A stretch of DNA of 64,000 bases from Thalassospira sp. MCCC 1A03138. GTDB lineage: Bacteria > Pseudomonadota > Alphaproteobacteria > Rhodospirillales > Thalassospiraceae. Positions 43,033-53,543 of this stretch are shown piece after piece. The notes under the pieces are model-generated. The model worked only from the letters and a program-made list of their open reading frames with translations, had not been told where the DNA came from and searched no databases. Location: contig NZ_JFJY01000004.1 of NCBI RefSeq assembly GCF_002115785.1, positions 1 to 64,000 of the forward strand, in the 5' to 3' direction. Position numbers and translations under genes: made by a program. Each line of letters opens with the position of its first letter. Positions within the stretch are counted from its first letter, which is position 1.

Positions 43033-44412
43033 TCAGTTTTCTGGACGATCCAGCCCGACTTTGGAAAGGGCAGCGTCCTGATTGCGGGTCAATATGTCCG
43101 CATCAAAGTTTCCGACCAGATCGTTGAATATCTGATACCAATTCAGATGCGCATCAAGGCGCAGGAACACCGCACCAAGCCCAACGGCCGCACGATCCAC
43201 CAGAACAAATTCACGCGGCGGCTTGACCCCACCGACGCGGCGCAACTCACGGTGCACCCTACCCGCGACCTCGGCCCCATAGGCCACCGAATTGGTTTCA
43301 TCCATCCGGCGTTCGCGATCATCAAGGATCGGGCCATAGACAAAACCAGCCCAGATATTAAGAACATCAATCAGTTCTCGTGACGGGTTATCGAATCCCC
43401 AGCTTTGATAGGCATGAACCGCTTTTTCCTCGTCCTTATCCCGCAATGCTTCATAAAGCGTGATGACGGCATTGACGAAAGCAGGCGGGAAAATACGGAT
43501 ACAGCCGAAATCAAGCAGATTGACCGACAGATCGTCGCGCAGCGAATAGTTCCCCAGATGCGGATCGCCATGAATCACACCATAACGATAAAATGGTACA
43601 TACCAGGCGCGAAACATGTTCAGCGCCACCTGATTGCGTGCTTCCTGCGACGGATCACTATCAAGGAATTTCTGGAATTTCTGCCCGGTCTGCCACGTCA
43701 TGGTCAGAAGCCGCTTGGTCGTAAGGTCCAACACGGGTTCGGGCACATGCACGCAATCCTCATCGGCCAGCATATGGCGATACAGCAGCATGTTGCGGGC
43801 TTCGCGTTCGTAATCGAGTTCTTCACGCAGGCGCGCAGTCAGTTCCAGCTGAATGTTTTCTGCATCAATTGCACTGTCATACCGGCGATAGATCGCAAAG
43901 GCGGCGCGAAGCTGTTTAAGGTCGGCCTCCACCGTTGCAGACATATCGGGATATTGCAGCTTGCAGGCCACAGTTCGACCATCATCAAGTGTGGCACGAT
44001 GAACCTGCCCAAGCGATGCGGCGGCCACCGCATCACGGCTGAAATCGCCAAATCTTTCCTGCCATCCCGCCCCCAGTTCGGTGCGCATCCGGCGTTTGAC
44101 AAACAGCCACCCCATACTTGGCGCATCGGCCTGAAGCGTTGCCAGCGCCTGGGTATATTCCTTTGGCAAGGCATCGGGAATTGTCGACAGTATCTGCGCG
44201 ACCTTCATGAGCGGGCCCTTAAGCCCGCCCAATGCAGAAGTCAGTTCGGCGGCATATTTCGCGTGATCGATATCGCCGCCGAACATTTTCCCCGTGGCAA
44301 GGCGTGCAGCCAGCTTCCCAGCTGACGCCCCCACCTTTGCATAACGACGAACCCTCCCGCCGAACCGATTGCTCTCGTTTTGGGCGGTATAATCATCGTC
44401 GTCATTGCTCAT
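43033..44412 (-). CDS. ABC1/UbiB-family atypical kinase
   Basis: A 459-residue member of the ABC1/AarF/UbiB family of protein-kinase-like ATPases linked to ubiquinone synthesis. The family's KxGQ motif reads KVAQ in LKGPLMKVAQILSTIPDALP. The A-rich loop AAASLGQVHRA, the catalytic VIHGDPHLGNYS and the metal-binding LLDFG are present. There is no C-terminal membrane helix as in UbiB. The KxAQ form marks a bacterial subgroup distinct from true UbiB. It begins 1 nt after the pepF stop, so it is coupled to that gene. Confidence 0.85.
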   Translation of the reverse strand: MSNDDDDYTAQNESNRFGGRVRRYAKVGASAGKLAARLATGKMFGGDIDHAKYAAELTSALGGLKGPLMKVAQILSTIPDALPKEYTQALATLQADAPSMGWLFVKRRMRTELGAGWQERFGDFSRDAVAAASLGQVHRATLDDGRTVACKLQYPDMSATVEADLKQLRAAFAIYRRYDSAIDAENIQLELTARLREELDYEREARNMLLYRHMLADEDCVHVPEPVLDLTTKRLLTMTWQTGQKFQKFLDSDPSQEARNQVALNMFRAWYVPFYRYGVIHGDPHLGNYSLRDDLSVNLLDFGCIRIFPPAFVNAVITLYEALRDKDEEKAVHAYQSWGFDNPSRELIDVLNIWAGFVYGPILDDRERRMDETNSVAYGAEVAGRVHRELRRVGGVKPPREFVLVDRAAVGLGAVFLRLDAHLNWYQIFNDLVGNFDADILTRNQDAALSKVGLDRPEN

Positions 44413-44413
44413 C

Positions 44414-46189
44414 TCAGGAAAGTTCCTCCAACTCGTCGATCATGCGTTTGATCATGTTAAGGCCGCGCTGCCAGAATGCTGGATCGGAGGCATCCAGACC
44501 GAACGGCGCCAATAGTTCCTGATGGCGTTTGGTGCCACCGGCTTTCAGCATTTCGAAATATTTCTGCTGGAAACCGTCTTCGGCATTTTCATAAACGTCA
44601 TACAGCGAATTCACGAGGCAATCGCCAAACGCATAGGCGTAAACATAAAACGGCGAATGGATGAAATGCGGGATATAGGACCAGTAATATTTGTACTCGT
44701 CCTCGTAGCGGATCGCATCACCCAGACTTTCATGTTGTACGGCAAGCCAGATCTCGCAGATCTCATCGACCGTCAACTCACCTTCGCGGCGCTTGGTATG
44801 GACGCGTTTTTCAAATTCAAAGAACGCGATCTGACGCACGACGGTGTTGAGCATATCCTCGACCTTGCCTGCCAGCATGATGCGTTTCATCTTCGGATCG
44901 GTTTCCGCACGCAGCATCGACTGGAAGGTAAGCATTTCACCGAAAACAGACGCGGTTTCCGCAAGTGTCAGCGGTGTATCAGACAGGAAATAGCCTTGAT
45001 CGCCGGCAAGAACCTGATGAACCCCGTGGCCAAGCTCATGCGCCAGCGTCATCACATCACGTGTTTTGCCGTGATAGTTCAGCAGTAAGTACGGATGAGC
45101 CGACGGTACGGTCGGATGGGCAAAAGCGCCTGATGATTTACCGGCACGCGGCGGCACATCAATCCACGGATTATCAAAGAATTGCTGACCAACCTCGGCA
45201 AGCTCGGGCGAAAATTCACCATATGCCTTAAGCACGGTTTTGCGTGCGGTATCCCAATCGATATGGCGATCATCATCATCGGGAAGCGGTGCATTACGAT
45301 CCCAGTAATCAAGCTGATCAACGCCAAACCATTTGGCTTTCAGGCGGTAATAACGATGCGACAGATCGGCATGGCTGCTGGCGACCGCGGAATTGAGCGC
45401 TTCGACCACATCGTCTTCGACCTGGTTTGACAGATTGCGCGCCGACACGGGGGTTGCGAATTTACGCAGCCGGTCGTCAATTTCCTTGTCCTTGGCCAGC
45501 GTATTGGTGATATGGGCCAGAAGCTTGATGTTTTTGCCCAGGACATCGCCAATCGATTTTGCCGCGGCCTTGCGTTCCGCGACCTTGGTCGAAGACAGCA
45601 TATTGGCGACATCCGACATGGTCAGTTCTTCGCCATTCATCGGGAAACGCAAATCGGCCATCGTCTGATCGAACAATCGCACCCATGCACTTGAACCGGC
45701 AACGCGGCGTTCATGCAGGACTTGTTCGACCTCGTCCGAAAGTTGATGCGGACGGAAAGCACGGTTTTCATCAAGCCACGGGCGATAACGGCGAAGGGCG
45801 GCACTTTCGTCATACTTGGCCGAAAGGATGTCTTCTTCGATGCGGTTGATTTCAAGACCGAAAAACAGCGAAAGGCAGGAAATGGTGGTCATTTCTTCCT
45901 GGACAGACTGATAAAACTGCCCAATAGCGGCATCCGAACTATCGCCCGCATAAAGCAGCTGCGCAAATGATCCGATCCGGCCACAGACTTCGCTGACGGC
46001 TTCGTATTCGGCAATCGCGGCGGCAAGTTCATTCCCCGAAAGACCGGCAAGCTTGCCCTGATAGTTTTTCTGGAAGGCGTCCGAGCGGGCTTTCGCATCA
46101 TCAAGATCACGCCGGATGGCCGGGTCTTTGGGATCGTTATAGAGATCGGTCAGATCCCAGGTCGGCAAATTCTTGTCGGTCGCGTTCAT
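44414..46189 (-). CDS. pepF: Oligoendopeptidase F (M3 family)
   Basis: A 591-residue cytosolic zinc peptidase that cuts short peptides. The zinc motif HELGH is at 384-388 with the downstream Glu ligand in the ETASVFGEML segment. The YAYAFGDCLVNSLYD segment near the C-terminus is typical of the family and includes a substrate tyrosine. GGAGG lies 5 nt before the ATG. The UbiB-like gene follows 1 nt after the stop, a pairing worth noting. Confidence 0.92.
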   Translation of the reverse strand: MNATDKNLPTWDLTDLYNDPKDPAIRRDLDDAKARSDAFQKNYQGKLAGLSGNELAAAIAEYEAVSEVCGRIGSFAQLLYAGDSSDAAIGQFYQSVQEEMTTISCLSLFFGLEINRIEEDILSAKYDESAALRRYRPWLDENRAFRPHQLSDEVEQVLHERRVAGSSAWVRLFDQTMADLRFPMNGEELTMSDVANMLSSTKVAERKAAAKSIGDVLGKNIKLLAHITNTLAKDKEIDDRLRKFATPVSARNLSNQVEDDVVEALNSAVASSHADLSHRYYRLKAKWFGVDQLDYWDRNAPLPDDDDRHIDWDTARKTVLKAYGEFSPELAEVGQQFFDNPWIDVPPRAGKSSGAFAHPTVPSAHPYLLLNYHGKTRDVMTLAHELGHGVHQVLAGDQGYFLSDTPLTLAETASVFGEMLTFQSMLRAETDPKMKRIMLAGKVEDMLNTVVRQIAFFEFEKRVHTKRREGELTVDEICEIWLAVQHESLGDAIRYEDEYKYYWSYIPHFIHSPFYVYAYAFGDCLVNSLYDVYENAEDGFQQKYFEMLKAGGTKRHQELLAPFGLDASDPAFWQRGLNMIKRMIDELEELS

Positions 46190-46624
46190 TTGTCCTCCAG
46201 ACAGTCGATTATGCCATCAGGCCTTTTGCATTCAGGCCCGAAACATCCATGCCCCGATATATGCTGGCCGGGGGGCCTGCGCCAGTGCCGATCAAAGCTT
46301 TGTCTGCGCGCGCACACCAAACGGGGCGAATTTCAGTACCGACAATAGCGTTTTGAACCCGGCTTGTGAAATCGCTAACATCGATGAAACCCAACGAATT
46401 TTTCCTACGGTGTGAAGTCGCACGCATTTGAATGGTTCAAAGATCATTTTCCGGCTGCGTAACGCCGCAATCCCTGATAACAAAAGCAATGTGGCCCCGT
46501 GCATCTGTGATGGAAGCGCCGAACTTTTGATAGTTTGCGATCACAATGCGGTGACAGACGTAAACAGTGACGCCAAGATCACTGTATGAAGGTAAGAGAA
46601 ACGACAACAAGGCAAGGAAGCGTC
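46190..46624. other. Intergenic region between pepF and acyl-CoA synthetase genes
   Basis: No gene is visible in this 435-bp divergent spacer. The clearest structure is a 7-8-7 inverted repeat at 46564-46585 near the acyl-CoA synthetase start. Both flanking genes need promoters here, but none stands out. Confidence 0.5.
46564..46585. promoter_or_regulatory. Inverted repeat upstream of acyl-CoA synthetase gene
   Basis: ACAGTGA and TCACTGT are perfect arms separated by 8 nt, ending 39 bp before the start codon. It could be a regulator site at the promoter. Confidence 0.35.
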
Positions 46625-48445
46625 ATGACGAATTTGCAGGATTATGCCGATTGGCAGAACTTGCCGTCGATGTTTTTCAAACAGGCTGAAAAATACGGGG
46701 ATTCACCATTCTTATGGACCAAGGATGGTGAGACGGGCGATTTTGTCCCGACCAGTTGGAATGACGCCGCCGATCAGGTACGTGCATTGGCGCGTTCGCT
46801 TTACAAAATTGGCGTTCGCCCCGGTGATCGGGTTTTGCTGGTGTCGGAAAACCGCACCGAATGGGGTATTGCCGATCTGGCGATCATGTGTGTAGGCGCG
46901 CTTACCGTTCCCGCCTATACCACCAATACCGAACGCGATCATCTGCACGCGATCGAAGACAGCGGTGCAGGCATTGCCATCATATCGACCAAAAAACTCG
47001 CCCAGCCGTTCCTGCATGCGGCCCTTGATAGCGGGCGCTGTCGGCATGCCATCATGATGGAAGACTGGGGTCAAAGCTTTGTTGGCGACATTACCATCAC
47101 CCGATGGGAAGATATGATTTCGCAGGGGCGCGGACTAACCGATGATATCGATGCATGGGTTGCCAATATTGAACGCGATCAGCTTGCCTGCCTGATTTAC
47201 ACATCGGGTACTGGCGGTGCTCCCAAGGGCGTGATGCTCAGCCACGGGGCGATCCTGTCAAACTGCATGGGGGCGTTTGATATCATCGAAACCCTCGGGA
47301 TCAAAGAAGAGATCTTCCTGTCCTTCCTGCCGCTGTCGCATTCGTATGAACATACGGCGGGCCTTTATTTCCCGATGAGCATCGGCGCGCAGATCTATTA
47401 CGCCGAAAGCCTTGATCGGCTTGCGGCAAACCTTGCCGAAGTTCGTCCGACCATCATGACCGCGGTGCCGCGCCTTTATGAAATGCTCTATCAGCGCATG
47501 AGCCGCATGGTCGAAAAAGAAGGCGGCTTTAAACAGAAGCTGTTTAACCTGACGCTCAAACTCGGCCGCAAGACCTACGAAAAAGAACCGCTCAGCCTGA
47601 TTGAAAAAATCCAGAATTTCGTTTGCGAGATTCTGCTACGCCGTAAACTGCGCCAGCGTTTCGGCGGCCGGATCAAGGCCATGGTATCGGGCGGAGGTCC
47701 TCTGAACTATGAACTGGGTGTTCTGTTTGTTTCGTGTGGCATTCGTATCCTTCAGGGATATGGCCAAACCGAATTTGCCCCGGTCGTGTCATGCAACCGT
47801 GCTGAAAACAACAAACTGCGTTCGGTTGGCCCGCCGATGGTCGGAGCCGAAGCAAAAATTGCCGATGACGGTGAAATCCTGCTGCGCGGCGAAAGCATGA
47901 TGAAGGGTTACTGGAACCTGCCCGAAGTCACTGCAGCCACCATCATAGATGGCTGGCTGCATACCGGTGATATCGGCAAGTTTGACGAGGAAGGCAGCCT
48001 TGTCATCACGGACCGCAAAAAGGATATCATCGTCAATTCCGGGGGCGACAATATCTCTCCCCAACGGATCGAGGGTCTTCTTACGCTGGAAACCGAAATT
48101 TCCCAGGCGATGGTTTACGGCGACGACAAACCTTATCTGGTTGCTGTCCTGTGGCCGGACGAAGATTTCCTGCGCGAATTCGCCAAGGAAAACCGGATCG
48201 AGGACAATATTGATCTCCTTGGCGAGAACGAGGAATTCCGCAAGAAAATCCGCACCGCGGTTGATCATGTTAATCGCCGTCTTTCGACGATTGAAAAGGT
48301 CAGAAGCTTTACCTTCGCCGAAAGCCCGTTCTCGATTGATAACGAGATGCTGACGCCATCAATGAAAATCCGTCGCCACAAGATCAAGGCGGCCTATGGT
48401 CAGGCTCTTGATGCTCTGTATCAGCGCAAGCGTGGCGGGCAGTAA
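46625..48445 (+). CDS. Long-chain acyl-CoA synthetase (AMP-binding)
   Basis: A 606-residue adenylate-forming enzyme of the FadD15/eukaryotic-like long-chain type, which activates fatty acids to acyl-CoA. The P-loop reads YTSGTGGAPKGVMLSH. Core motifs are GYGQTEFAPVVSCNR and LHTGDIGKFDEEG. The C-terminal lysine region reads SMKIRRHKIKA. The start at 46625 has AGGAAG 4 nt upstream; an earlier ATG at 46586 has none. A small P-loop kinase gene follows 9 nt downstream. Confidence 0.88.
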   Translation: MTNLQDYADWQNLPSMFFKQAEKYGDSPFLWTKDGETGDFVPTSWNDAADQVRALARSLYKIGVRPGDRVLLVSENRTEWGIADLAIMCVGALTVPAYTTNTERDHLHAIEDSGAGIAIISTKKLAQPFLHAALDSGRCRHAIMMEDWGQSFVGDITITRWEDMISQGRGLTDDIDAWVANIERDQLACLIYTSGTGGAPKGVMLSHGAILSNCMGAFDIIETLGIKEEIFLSFLPLSHSYEHTAGLYFPMSIGAQIYYAESLDRLAANLAEVRPTIMTAVPRLYEMLYQRMSRMVEKEGGFKQKLFNLTLKLGRKTYEKEPLSLIEKIQNFVCEILLRRKLRQRFGGRIKAMVSGGGPLNYELGVLFVSCGIRILQGYGQTEFAPVVSCNRAENNKLRSVGPPMVGAEAKIADDGEILLRGESMMKGYWNLPEVTAATIIDGWLHTGDIGKFDEEGSLVITDRKKDIIVNSGGDNISPQRIEGLLTLETEISQAMVYGDDKPYLVAVLWPDEDFLREFAKENRIEDNIDLLGENEEFRKKIRTAVDHVNRRLSTIEKVRSFTFAESPFSIDNEMLTPSMKIRRHKIKAAYGQALDALYQRKRGGQ

Positions 48446-48454
48446 CAGAAACCA

Positions 48455-48877
48455 ATGGCAAATCATTTGGCGGACAAACCGATATTAACCCTGATCCGGG
48501 GCCTTCCCGGGTCAGGCAAATCAACCCTTGCCGCCGCGATTTGCCAGATAACCGATGCAGTCCATCTCGAAGCCGATCAGTTCATGATCGACCGCAACGG
48601 CAATTACCGGTTTGATAGCCGCAAACTGCGTGACGTTCATGCACGCTGTGAAGCCGAATGCGACGGGCATCTATCAGCCGGGCAAAGCGTCGTTGTTTCC
48701 AACACATTTAGTGAAATCTGGGAAATGCAGGCCTATCTCGACATGGCAGAACGCCACCATGCCGCATTGCAGATCATCGAATGCCATGGACGATTTGGCA
48801 ATATCCATGGCGTCCCCGATGATAAAATCAACGCCATGCGCAAACGCTGGCAACAGCTTCCTGAACGTTATAGCTAA
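48455..48877 (+). CDS. Small P-loop kinase-like protein (AAA_33 type)
   Basis: A 140-residue single-domain P-loop protein. Walker A is GLPGSGKST (16-24), followed by the EADQFMIDRNGNYRFD segment and a lid-like helix typical of the polynucleotide-kinase-like AAA_33 group. The substrate is unknown. It starts 9 nt after the acyl-CoA synthetase gene and is probably co-transcribed, though a functional link is not obvious. Confidence 0.72.
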   Translation: MANHLADKPILTLIRGLPGSGKSTLAAAICQITDAVHLEADQFMIDRNGNYRFDSRKLRDVHARCEAECDGHLSAGQSVVVSNTFSEIWEMQAYLDMAERHHAALQIIECHGRFGNIHGVPDDKINAMRKRWQQLPERYS

Positions 48878-48882
48878 GCCGT

Positions 48883-49686
48883 TCAGTTCACGGTCGAAAA
48901 GACCTTTTTCAACACATCCGTTGTCCAGCGCGCCGGGTCGTTGCGGATATCGGCTTCCTGTTTTGCGATGTAATAAAACAGGCCATCCATCGCCTTGTCG
49001 GTGGCATGATCGGAAAGTGATGCCTTGATATCGGGCACCATCGGCAATGTGTCGTACTGCCCCATCATCTGATCATAAAGCTGCAACGCGCCGGTTTCGG
49101 CCAATGCTTCGCCAATTACCGGCCGCAATCTGCTTTCGATATCCCCGCCCGATACACGGCGCAGATATTTCGTCGCGGCATCTTCCGGCCCATCAAGAAT
49201 ACCCTTGGCATCTTCAAGAGTCATGCGGCTGACAGCATCGGCGAGAATATCGCCGGCATCCCGCATGGTCTGTTCGGCTGCACGGTTCATTCGCAATTCA
49301 ATTTCCTCGCCATAACTGCCAAGCCCGGCAGCACTTAGCAGGGATTGCGCATGCTTGACGCTATCAGGCAGCGGAATATGCGCCACCGGATCAGCATTGA
49401 AGCCATCCGTCACGCCAAGATCGGTGGTGACAACCTCAACCCCCTTATCAAGCGCCTGACGCAGGGCATCGGAGACCGTTTCATCGGATAACCCCGCCAT
49501 CGACGCAGAACTGCTGCCCGATCCGCTGCCAGTCGTGTTCCCTGTCACGCTGCCAAGTGCTTCCTTGGCCTTGTCAAAAAACGATTGCGCAGAAGCATCG
49601 ACCGATAGTCCGGCCATCAGGGCCAGAAACGACGCAGACACAATCAATCGAGTAAAGGTCTTGGGTTTTGGTGGCAGTGATCGCAT
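48883..49686 (-). CDS. DUF4197 family exported protein
   Basis: A 267-residue protein with a signal peptide (cleavage after ASA near residue 33), then a Gly/Ser-rich linker (SVTGNTTGSGSGSSSAS) and a helical DUF4197 domain. The domain has ALRQALDKGVEVVTTDLG, the VKHAQSLLSAAGLG segment, and the C-terminal MDGLFYYIAKQEADIRNDPARWTTDVLKKVF hallmark. The function is unknown. It is downstream of clpB on the same strand but behind a terminator. AAGGGG lies 8 nt before the chosen ATG. Confidence 0.85.
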   Translation of the reverse strand: MRSLPPKPKTFTRLIVSASFLALMAGLSVDASAQSFFDKAKEALGSVTGNTTGSGSGSSSASMAGLSDETVSDALRQALDKGVEVVTTDLGVTDGFNADPVAHIPLPDSVKHAQSLLSAAGLGSYGEEIELRMNRAAEQTMRDAGDILADAVSRMTLEDAKGILDGPEDAATKYLRRVSGGDIESRLRPVIGEALAETGALQLYDQMMGQYDTLPMVPDIKASLSDHATDKAMDGLFYYIAKQEADIRNDPARWTTDVLKKVFSTVN

Positions 49687-49748
49687 GGATGTCCCCTTGG
49701 ATTTGGTATTTTCATCATCCTGCAGGCAGATCATGGCCTTGAAAAGAC

Positions 49749-49775
49749 AAAACCCCGATCCGGGACCGGGGTTTT
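49749..49775 (-). terminator. Terminator after clpB
   Basis: AAAACCCCG / CGGGGTTTT stem with a 9-nt loop, 24 bp past the clpB stop codon. Confidence 0.8.
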
Positions 49776-49798
49776 GCAAGATTTCAAATCTGCGATGA

Positions 49799-52390
49799 TC
49801 AGTCGACCAGTTCGACCTTCTTGCCGTTCAGAAGCAACTGACCGCCTTCGGCAGAAACCGGAATGGTATCGCCATCCTTGATCCCACCTTCAAGGATTTG
49901 CATCGCAAGCGGGTTTTGCAGATAGCGTTGAACGACACGTTTAAGCGGACGCGCACCATAGACCGGGTCATATCCCTTATCGGCCAGCCAGCTTTTGGCA
50001 AACTCGTCGAGTTGCAGGGTGATCTTGCGATCAAACAGCAGCTTTTCAAGACGCCCCAACTGGATATCGACAATCGTATCCATCTGGGCACGTTTCAGGC
50101 GATGGAACAGAAGGACTTCATCCAGACGGTTCAGGAATTCCGGGCGGAACGACGCTCGCACAACTTCCATCACCTGACTACGCAATTCGCTGCTATCATG
50201 ACCTTCTTCCTGATTGGCCAGAATGTCGGCCCCCAGGTTCGACGTCAGGATGATCAACGTATTGCGGAAGTCGACCGTGCGTCCCTGCCCATCGGTCAAA
50301 CGACCTTCGTCAAGGACCTGCAACAGAACGTTGAACACATCGGGGTGGGCCTTTTCAACCTCGTCAAACAGAACCACCTGATAGGGGCGACGCCGCACCG
50401 CCTCTGTCAGTGAACCGCCTTCCTCGTACCCGACATAGCCCGGAGGCGCACCGATCAAACGCGCGACCGCATGTTTTTCCATGAATTCCGACATATCAAT
50501 GCGAACCATGGCCTGTTCATCATCAAATAGGAACTGCGCAAGCGCCTTGGTCAATTCGGTTTTACCAACACCGGTCGGGCCAAGGAACAGGAACGATCCC
50601 ATCGGCCGGTTCGGGTCCTGCAACCCGGCACGTGCACGCCGTACTGCATTTGAGATCGACCGAACGGCTTCATCCTGACCGACGACGCGTTTGCGCAGGA
50701 TGTCTTCCATCCCCAGCAGCTTTTCACGTTCGCCTTCCAGCATCTTGTCGACCGGAATCCCCGTCCAGCGCGACACGACCGAAGCAATGTGCTTTTCAGT
50801 CACTGCTTCTTCTTTCATGCCGTCGGCCTGATCGTCTTCGGCCTTTTCAAGCAACCGTTCCAGTGCAGGGATTTCTTCATATTGAAGCTGTCCCGCACGG
50901 TCGAGCCGCCCGTCACGCATCGCACGTTCAAGTTCGCCGCGTGCCTGATCAAGCTGCTCCTTAATATGGGTCGATGCCGCCAGTTCCTTTTTTTGGGCTT
51001 CCCATTTCGCGGTCAGTTCCGCCGATTTTCCTTCAAGCTCGGCCAGTTCCTTGTCAAGACGACCCAGACGATCTTTCGATGCCCGGTCTTCCTCTTTCTT
51101 AAGGGCTTCGCGCTCGATCTTCAGCTGAATGATGCGGCGATCAAGTTCATCGATTTCTTCGGGCTTGGAATCAAGTTCCATCCGAAGACGCGAAGCCGAC
51201 TCATCCATAAGGTCAATTGCCTTGTCAGGCAGGAAGCGGTCCGTGATGTATCGGTTTGAAAGGGTTGCCGCCGCAACCAGCGCATTGTCGGCAATACGCA
51301 CACCGTGATGGAGTTCGTATTTTTCCTTGATGCCACGCAGGATCGAAACCGTGTCGGAAACGCTTGGTTCGGAGACAAACACCGGTTGGAAACGACGGGC
51401 AAGTGCCGCGTCCTTTTCAATATGCTGGCGATATTCGTCCAGGGTTGTCGCCCCAACGCAATGAAGTTCGCCGCGCGCCAGTGCCGGTTTCAAAAGGTTG
51501 GAGGCATCCATCGATCCCTCGGCCTTTCCGGCCCCGACCAGCGTGTGCAATTCATCAATGAACAGAACAATCTGCCCTGCTTCAGCCTCGATCTCAGACA
51601 TCACCGCTTTCAGACGTTCCTCGAACTCACCACGGAACTTCGCACCAGCAATCAGCGCGCCAAGATCAAGCGACAGAAGTTTCTTGTCCTTGAGCGTTTC
51701 GGGCACGTCACCCTTGACGATGCGCAATGCCAGACCTTCGGCAATGGCGGTTTTACCCACGCCGGGCTCGCCGATCAGAACCGGGTTGTTTTTTGTCCGG
51801 CGCGACAGAACCTGAATCGCACGCCGAATTTCTTCGTCACGGCCGATCACAGGGTCAAGCTTGCCCTCACGTGCCGCCGCCGTCAGATCACGCGCGTATT
51901 TCTTAAGCGCATCATACTGGCTTTCCGCACCGGCACTATCAGCCGTACGGCCCTTACGGATATCGTTGATCGCCCCGTTAAGGGCCTGTGCGGTAACACC
52001 GGCATCGGCCAGAACCTTGCCAGCCACCGATTTTGGATCAAGCGCAATAGTCAAAAGCAACCGTTCGGCTGTGACATAGCTGTCACCGGCTTTCTTGGCG
52101 ACTTCCTGTGCCTGATCAATCAGGCGGGCAAACTCGGATGATAGATAAATCTGGCCATTGCCGCCCGAAACCTTGGGCAGTTTTGCCAGTTCCTGCGCAC
52201 AACGATCCTGTGCGGTTTTGGGCTTTCCGCCCGCTGCCTTGATAAGATTTGCCGCCAGACCTTCTTCGTCGTCAAGCAGCACTTTCAGAAGGTGGATCGG
52301 CACAAATTGCTGATGGTTTTCACGCAGCGCCAATGATTGCGCCGCCTGAAGAAAGCCTTTGGACCGGTCCGTAAATTTTTCTAATTCCAT
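49799..52390 (-). CDS. clpB: ATP-dependent disaggregase ClpB
   Basis: An 863-residue Hsp100 chaperone that pulls proteins out of aggregates with DnaK. The N-terminal double Clp repeat (1-145) is followed by AAA-1 with GEPGVGKT (207-214), a coiled-coil middle domain (about 405-520), and AAA-2 with GPTGVGKTE near 605. Pore loops ([26 protein letters not shown]) are intact. There is no ClpP-binding tripeptide, as expected for ClpB. AAGGAG lies 8 nt before the ATG. Confidence 0.97.
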   Translation of the reverse strand: MELEKFTDRSKGFLQAAQSLALRENHQQFVPIHLLKVLLDDEEGLAANLIKAAGGKPKTAQDRCAQELAKLPKVSGGNGQIYLSSEFARLIDQAQEVAKKAGDSYVTAERLLLTIALDPKSVAGKVLADAGVTAQALNGAINDIRKGRTADSAGAESQYDALKKYARDLTAAAREGKLDPVIGRDEEIRRAIQVLSRRTKNNPVLIGEPGVGKTAIAEGLALRIVKGDVPETLKDKKLLSLDLGALIAGAKFRGEFEERLKAVMSEIEAEAGQIVLFIDELHTLVGAGKAEGSMDASNLLKPALARGELHCVGATTLDEYRQHIEKDAALARRFQPVFVSEPSVSDTVSILRGIKEKYELHHGVRIADNALVAAATLSNRYITDRFLPDKAIDLMDESASRLRMELDSKPEEIDELDRRIIQLKIEREALKKEEDRASKDRLGRLDKELAELEGKSAELTAKWEAQKKELAASTHIKEQLDQARGELERAMRDGRLDRAGQLQYEEIPALERLLEKAEDDQADGMKEEAVTEKHIASVVSRWTGIPVDKMLEGEREKLLGMEDILRKRVVGQDEAVRSISNAVRRARAGLQDPNRPMGSFLFLGPTGVGKTELTKALAQFLFDDEQAMVRIDMSEFMEKHAVARLIGAPPGYVGYEEGGSLTEAVRRRPYQVVLFDEVEKAHPDVFNVLLQVLDEGRLTDGQGRTVDFRNTLIILTSNLGADILANQEEGHDSSELRSQVMEVVRASFRPEFLNRLDEVLLFHRLKRAQMDTIVDIQLGRLEKLLFDRKITLQLDEFAKSWLADKGYDPVYGARPLKRVVQRYLQNPLAMQILEGGIKDGDTIPVSAEGGQLLLNGKKVELVD

Positions 52391-52776
52391 GCCTGCCACT
52401 CCTTGAGCCAACAGTATCGTAACATGCGGACCTTCTTGGAAGCATCCGCGACCTTAAGTGGTTTTATCCGCAATGGAAATTATCACCCTTTCCATTGCCA
52501 ACGTCTTTGATATGTCTCAGTTTCAGGGCTTTGCAAGACGATACCCCTACAAAAGTTGCAAGAATTAATTGTGCATCGCAAAACCGTTTTCTGGCATCAT
52601 TCAATATTGCGACGAAAGGCACTGTCATTCCCGGCAAATCCGTTGCGCAAGACCGCACAGGAGGTCTTGCCCTTGGGAATGCAAGGCATTAACGTCGCCC
52701 TTCATATTTTTACGGCTTGCAACCCGGCCCGCCCCGTTTGCCGATATGCATATTATGCCACACAGGATCGAATGCC
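52391..52776. other. Promoter region of clpB and MOSC genes
   Basis: A divergent spacer of 386 bp with no gene. A possible heat-shock promoter for clpB lies at 52505-52537. The segment 52600-52776 includes the MOSC gene's upstream region with no strong motif. Confidence 0.5.
52505..52537 (-). promoter_or_regulatory. Possible RpoH promoter of clpB
   Basis: CTTG (52534-52537, minus strand), 19 nt, then CATATCAAAG (52505-52514). This approximates the alphaproteobacterial sigma32 form (CTTG, 17-18 nt, CYTATNTNNG) with one extra spacer base and two mismatches. The call rests partly on clpB being a heat-shock gene. Confidence 0.3.
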
Positions 52777-53541
52777 ATGACTGTCCAGCTTAAAGCCATC
52801 AAACGTTACCCCGTCAAAGGGCTCAGCGGCATTGAAATGCCTGCCGCCGACATCACTGCGCACAAGATGCTGCAAGATGATCGTCGCTTCATCATCGCCA
52901 CCCAATCATCGGTCGGTCAGGACGGTGTGCACGAATGGGCGCGTAAAAGCAATTTCCTGCAACTGGTCAACACGCCAAAGCTGGCTGAACTCGGCATTGA
53001 ATATGACGATGCCACAACGACACTGGCGATCCTGCGCAACGGCCGGGCAATATGCAAAGGCAGTATTCACGACAAGATGGGCCGCACCGTGATCGAGGAT
53101 TTCCTGTCGGCATTCCTGAAAAACGAGATCGCCGGAACACCCAGAATTTATTCTGTCCCCGATGTCAGCTTCGGCGATATGAAGGAACCCTATATCTCGA
53201 TCATCAATCTGTCATCGGTGCGCGATTTCGGCGACCGTGTCGCCCAGACAGAAATCGATCCGATGCGTTTCCGCGGTAATCTGCTGATTGACGGGCTTGA
53301 ACCATGGGCGGAACTGAAATGGGAAGAAGGCCAGATCATTCAGATTAACGGCGTTGATTTCCGCGTTATCCACCCGATCACCCGATGCAAAGCAACCAGC
53401 ATCAACCCCGGCACGGCAGAGTCCGATATCAATGTGCCCCTGCTGCTGCGTAAAGGTATGAACCACCTTTATATGGGGATTTATGTCGAAGCACTCGGTT
53501 CCGGTGCCATCCATCCGGAAGATATAGTCACCGTTGCATAA
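52777..53541 (+). CDS. MOSC-domain protein
   Basis: A 254-residue protein with an N-terminal MOSC_N beta-barrel (about 1-95; LKAIKRYPVKGLSGIEM) and a C-terminal MOSC domain (about 115-250). The conserved Cys is present in ITRCKATSINP, and the RFRGNLLIDGLEPWAE segment is typical. MOSC proteins carry sulfur or reduce N-hydroxylated compounds with a molybdenum cofactor. The exact role is not readable. It ends 2 bp from the stop of the convergent TraG-like gene, with no terminator between. Confidence 0.85.
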   Translation: MTVQLKAIKRYPVKGLSGIEMPAADITAHKMLQDDRRFIIATQSSVGQDGVHEWARKSNFLQLVNTPKLAELGIEYDDATTTLAILRNGRAICKGSIHDKMGRTVIEDFLSAFLKNEIAGTPRIYSVPDVSFGDMKEPYISIINLSSVRDFGDRVAQTEIDPMRFRGNLLIDGLEPWAELKWEEGQIIQINGVDFRVIHPITRCKATSINPGTAESDINVPLLLRKGMNHLYMGIYVEALGSGAIHPEDIVTVA

Positions 53542-53543
53542 TG

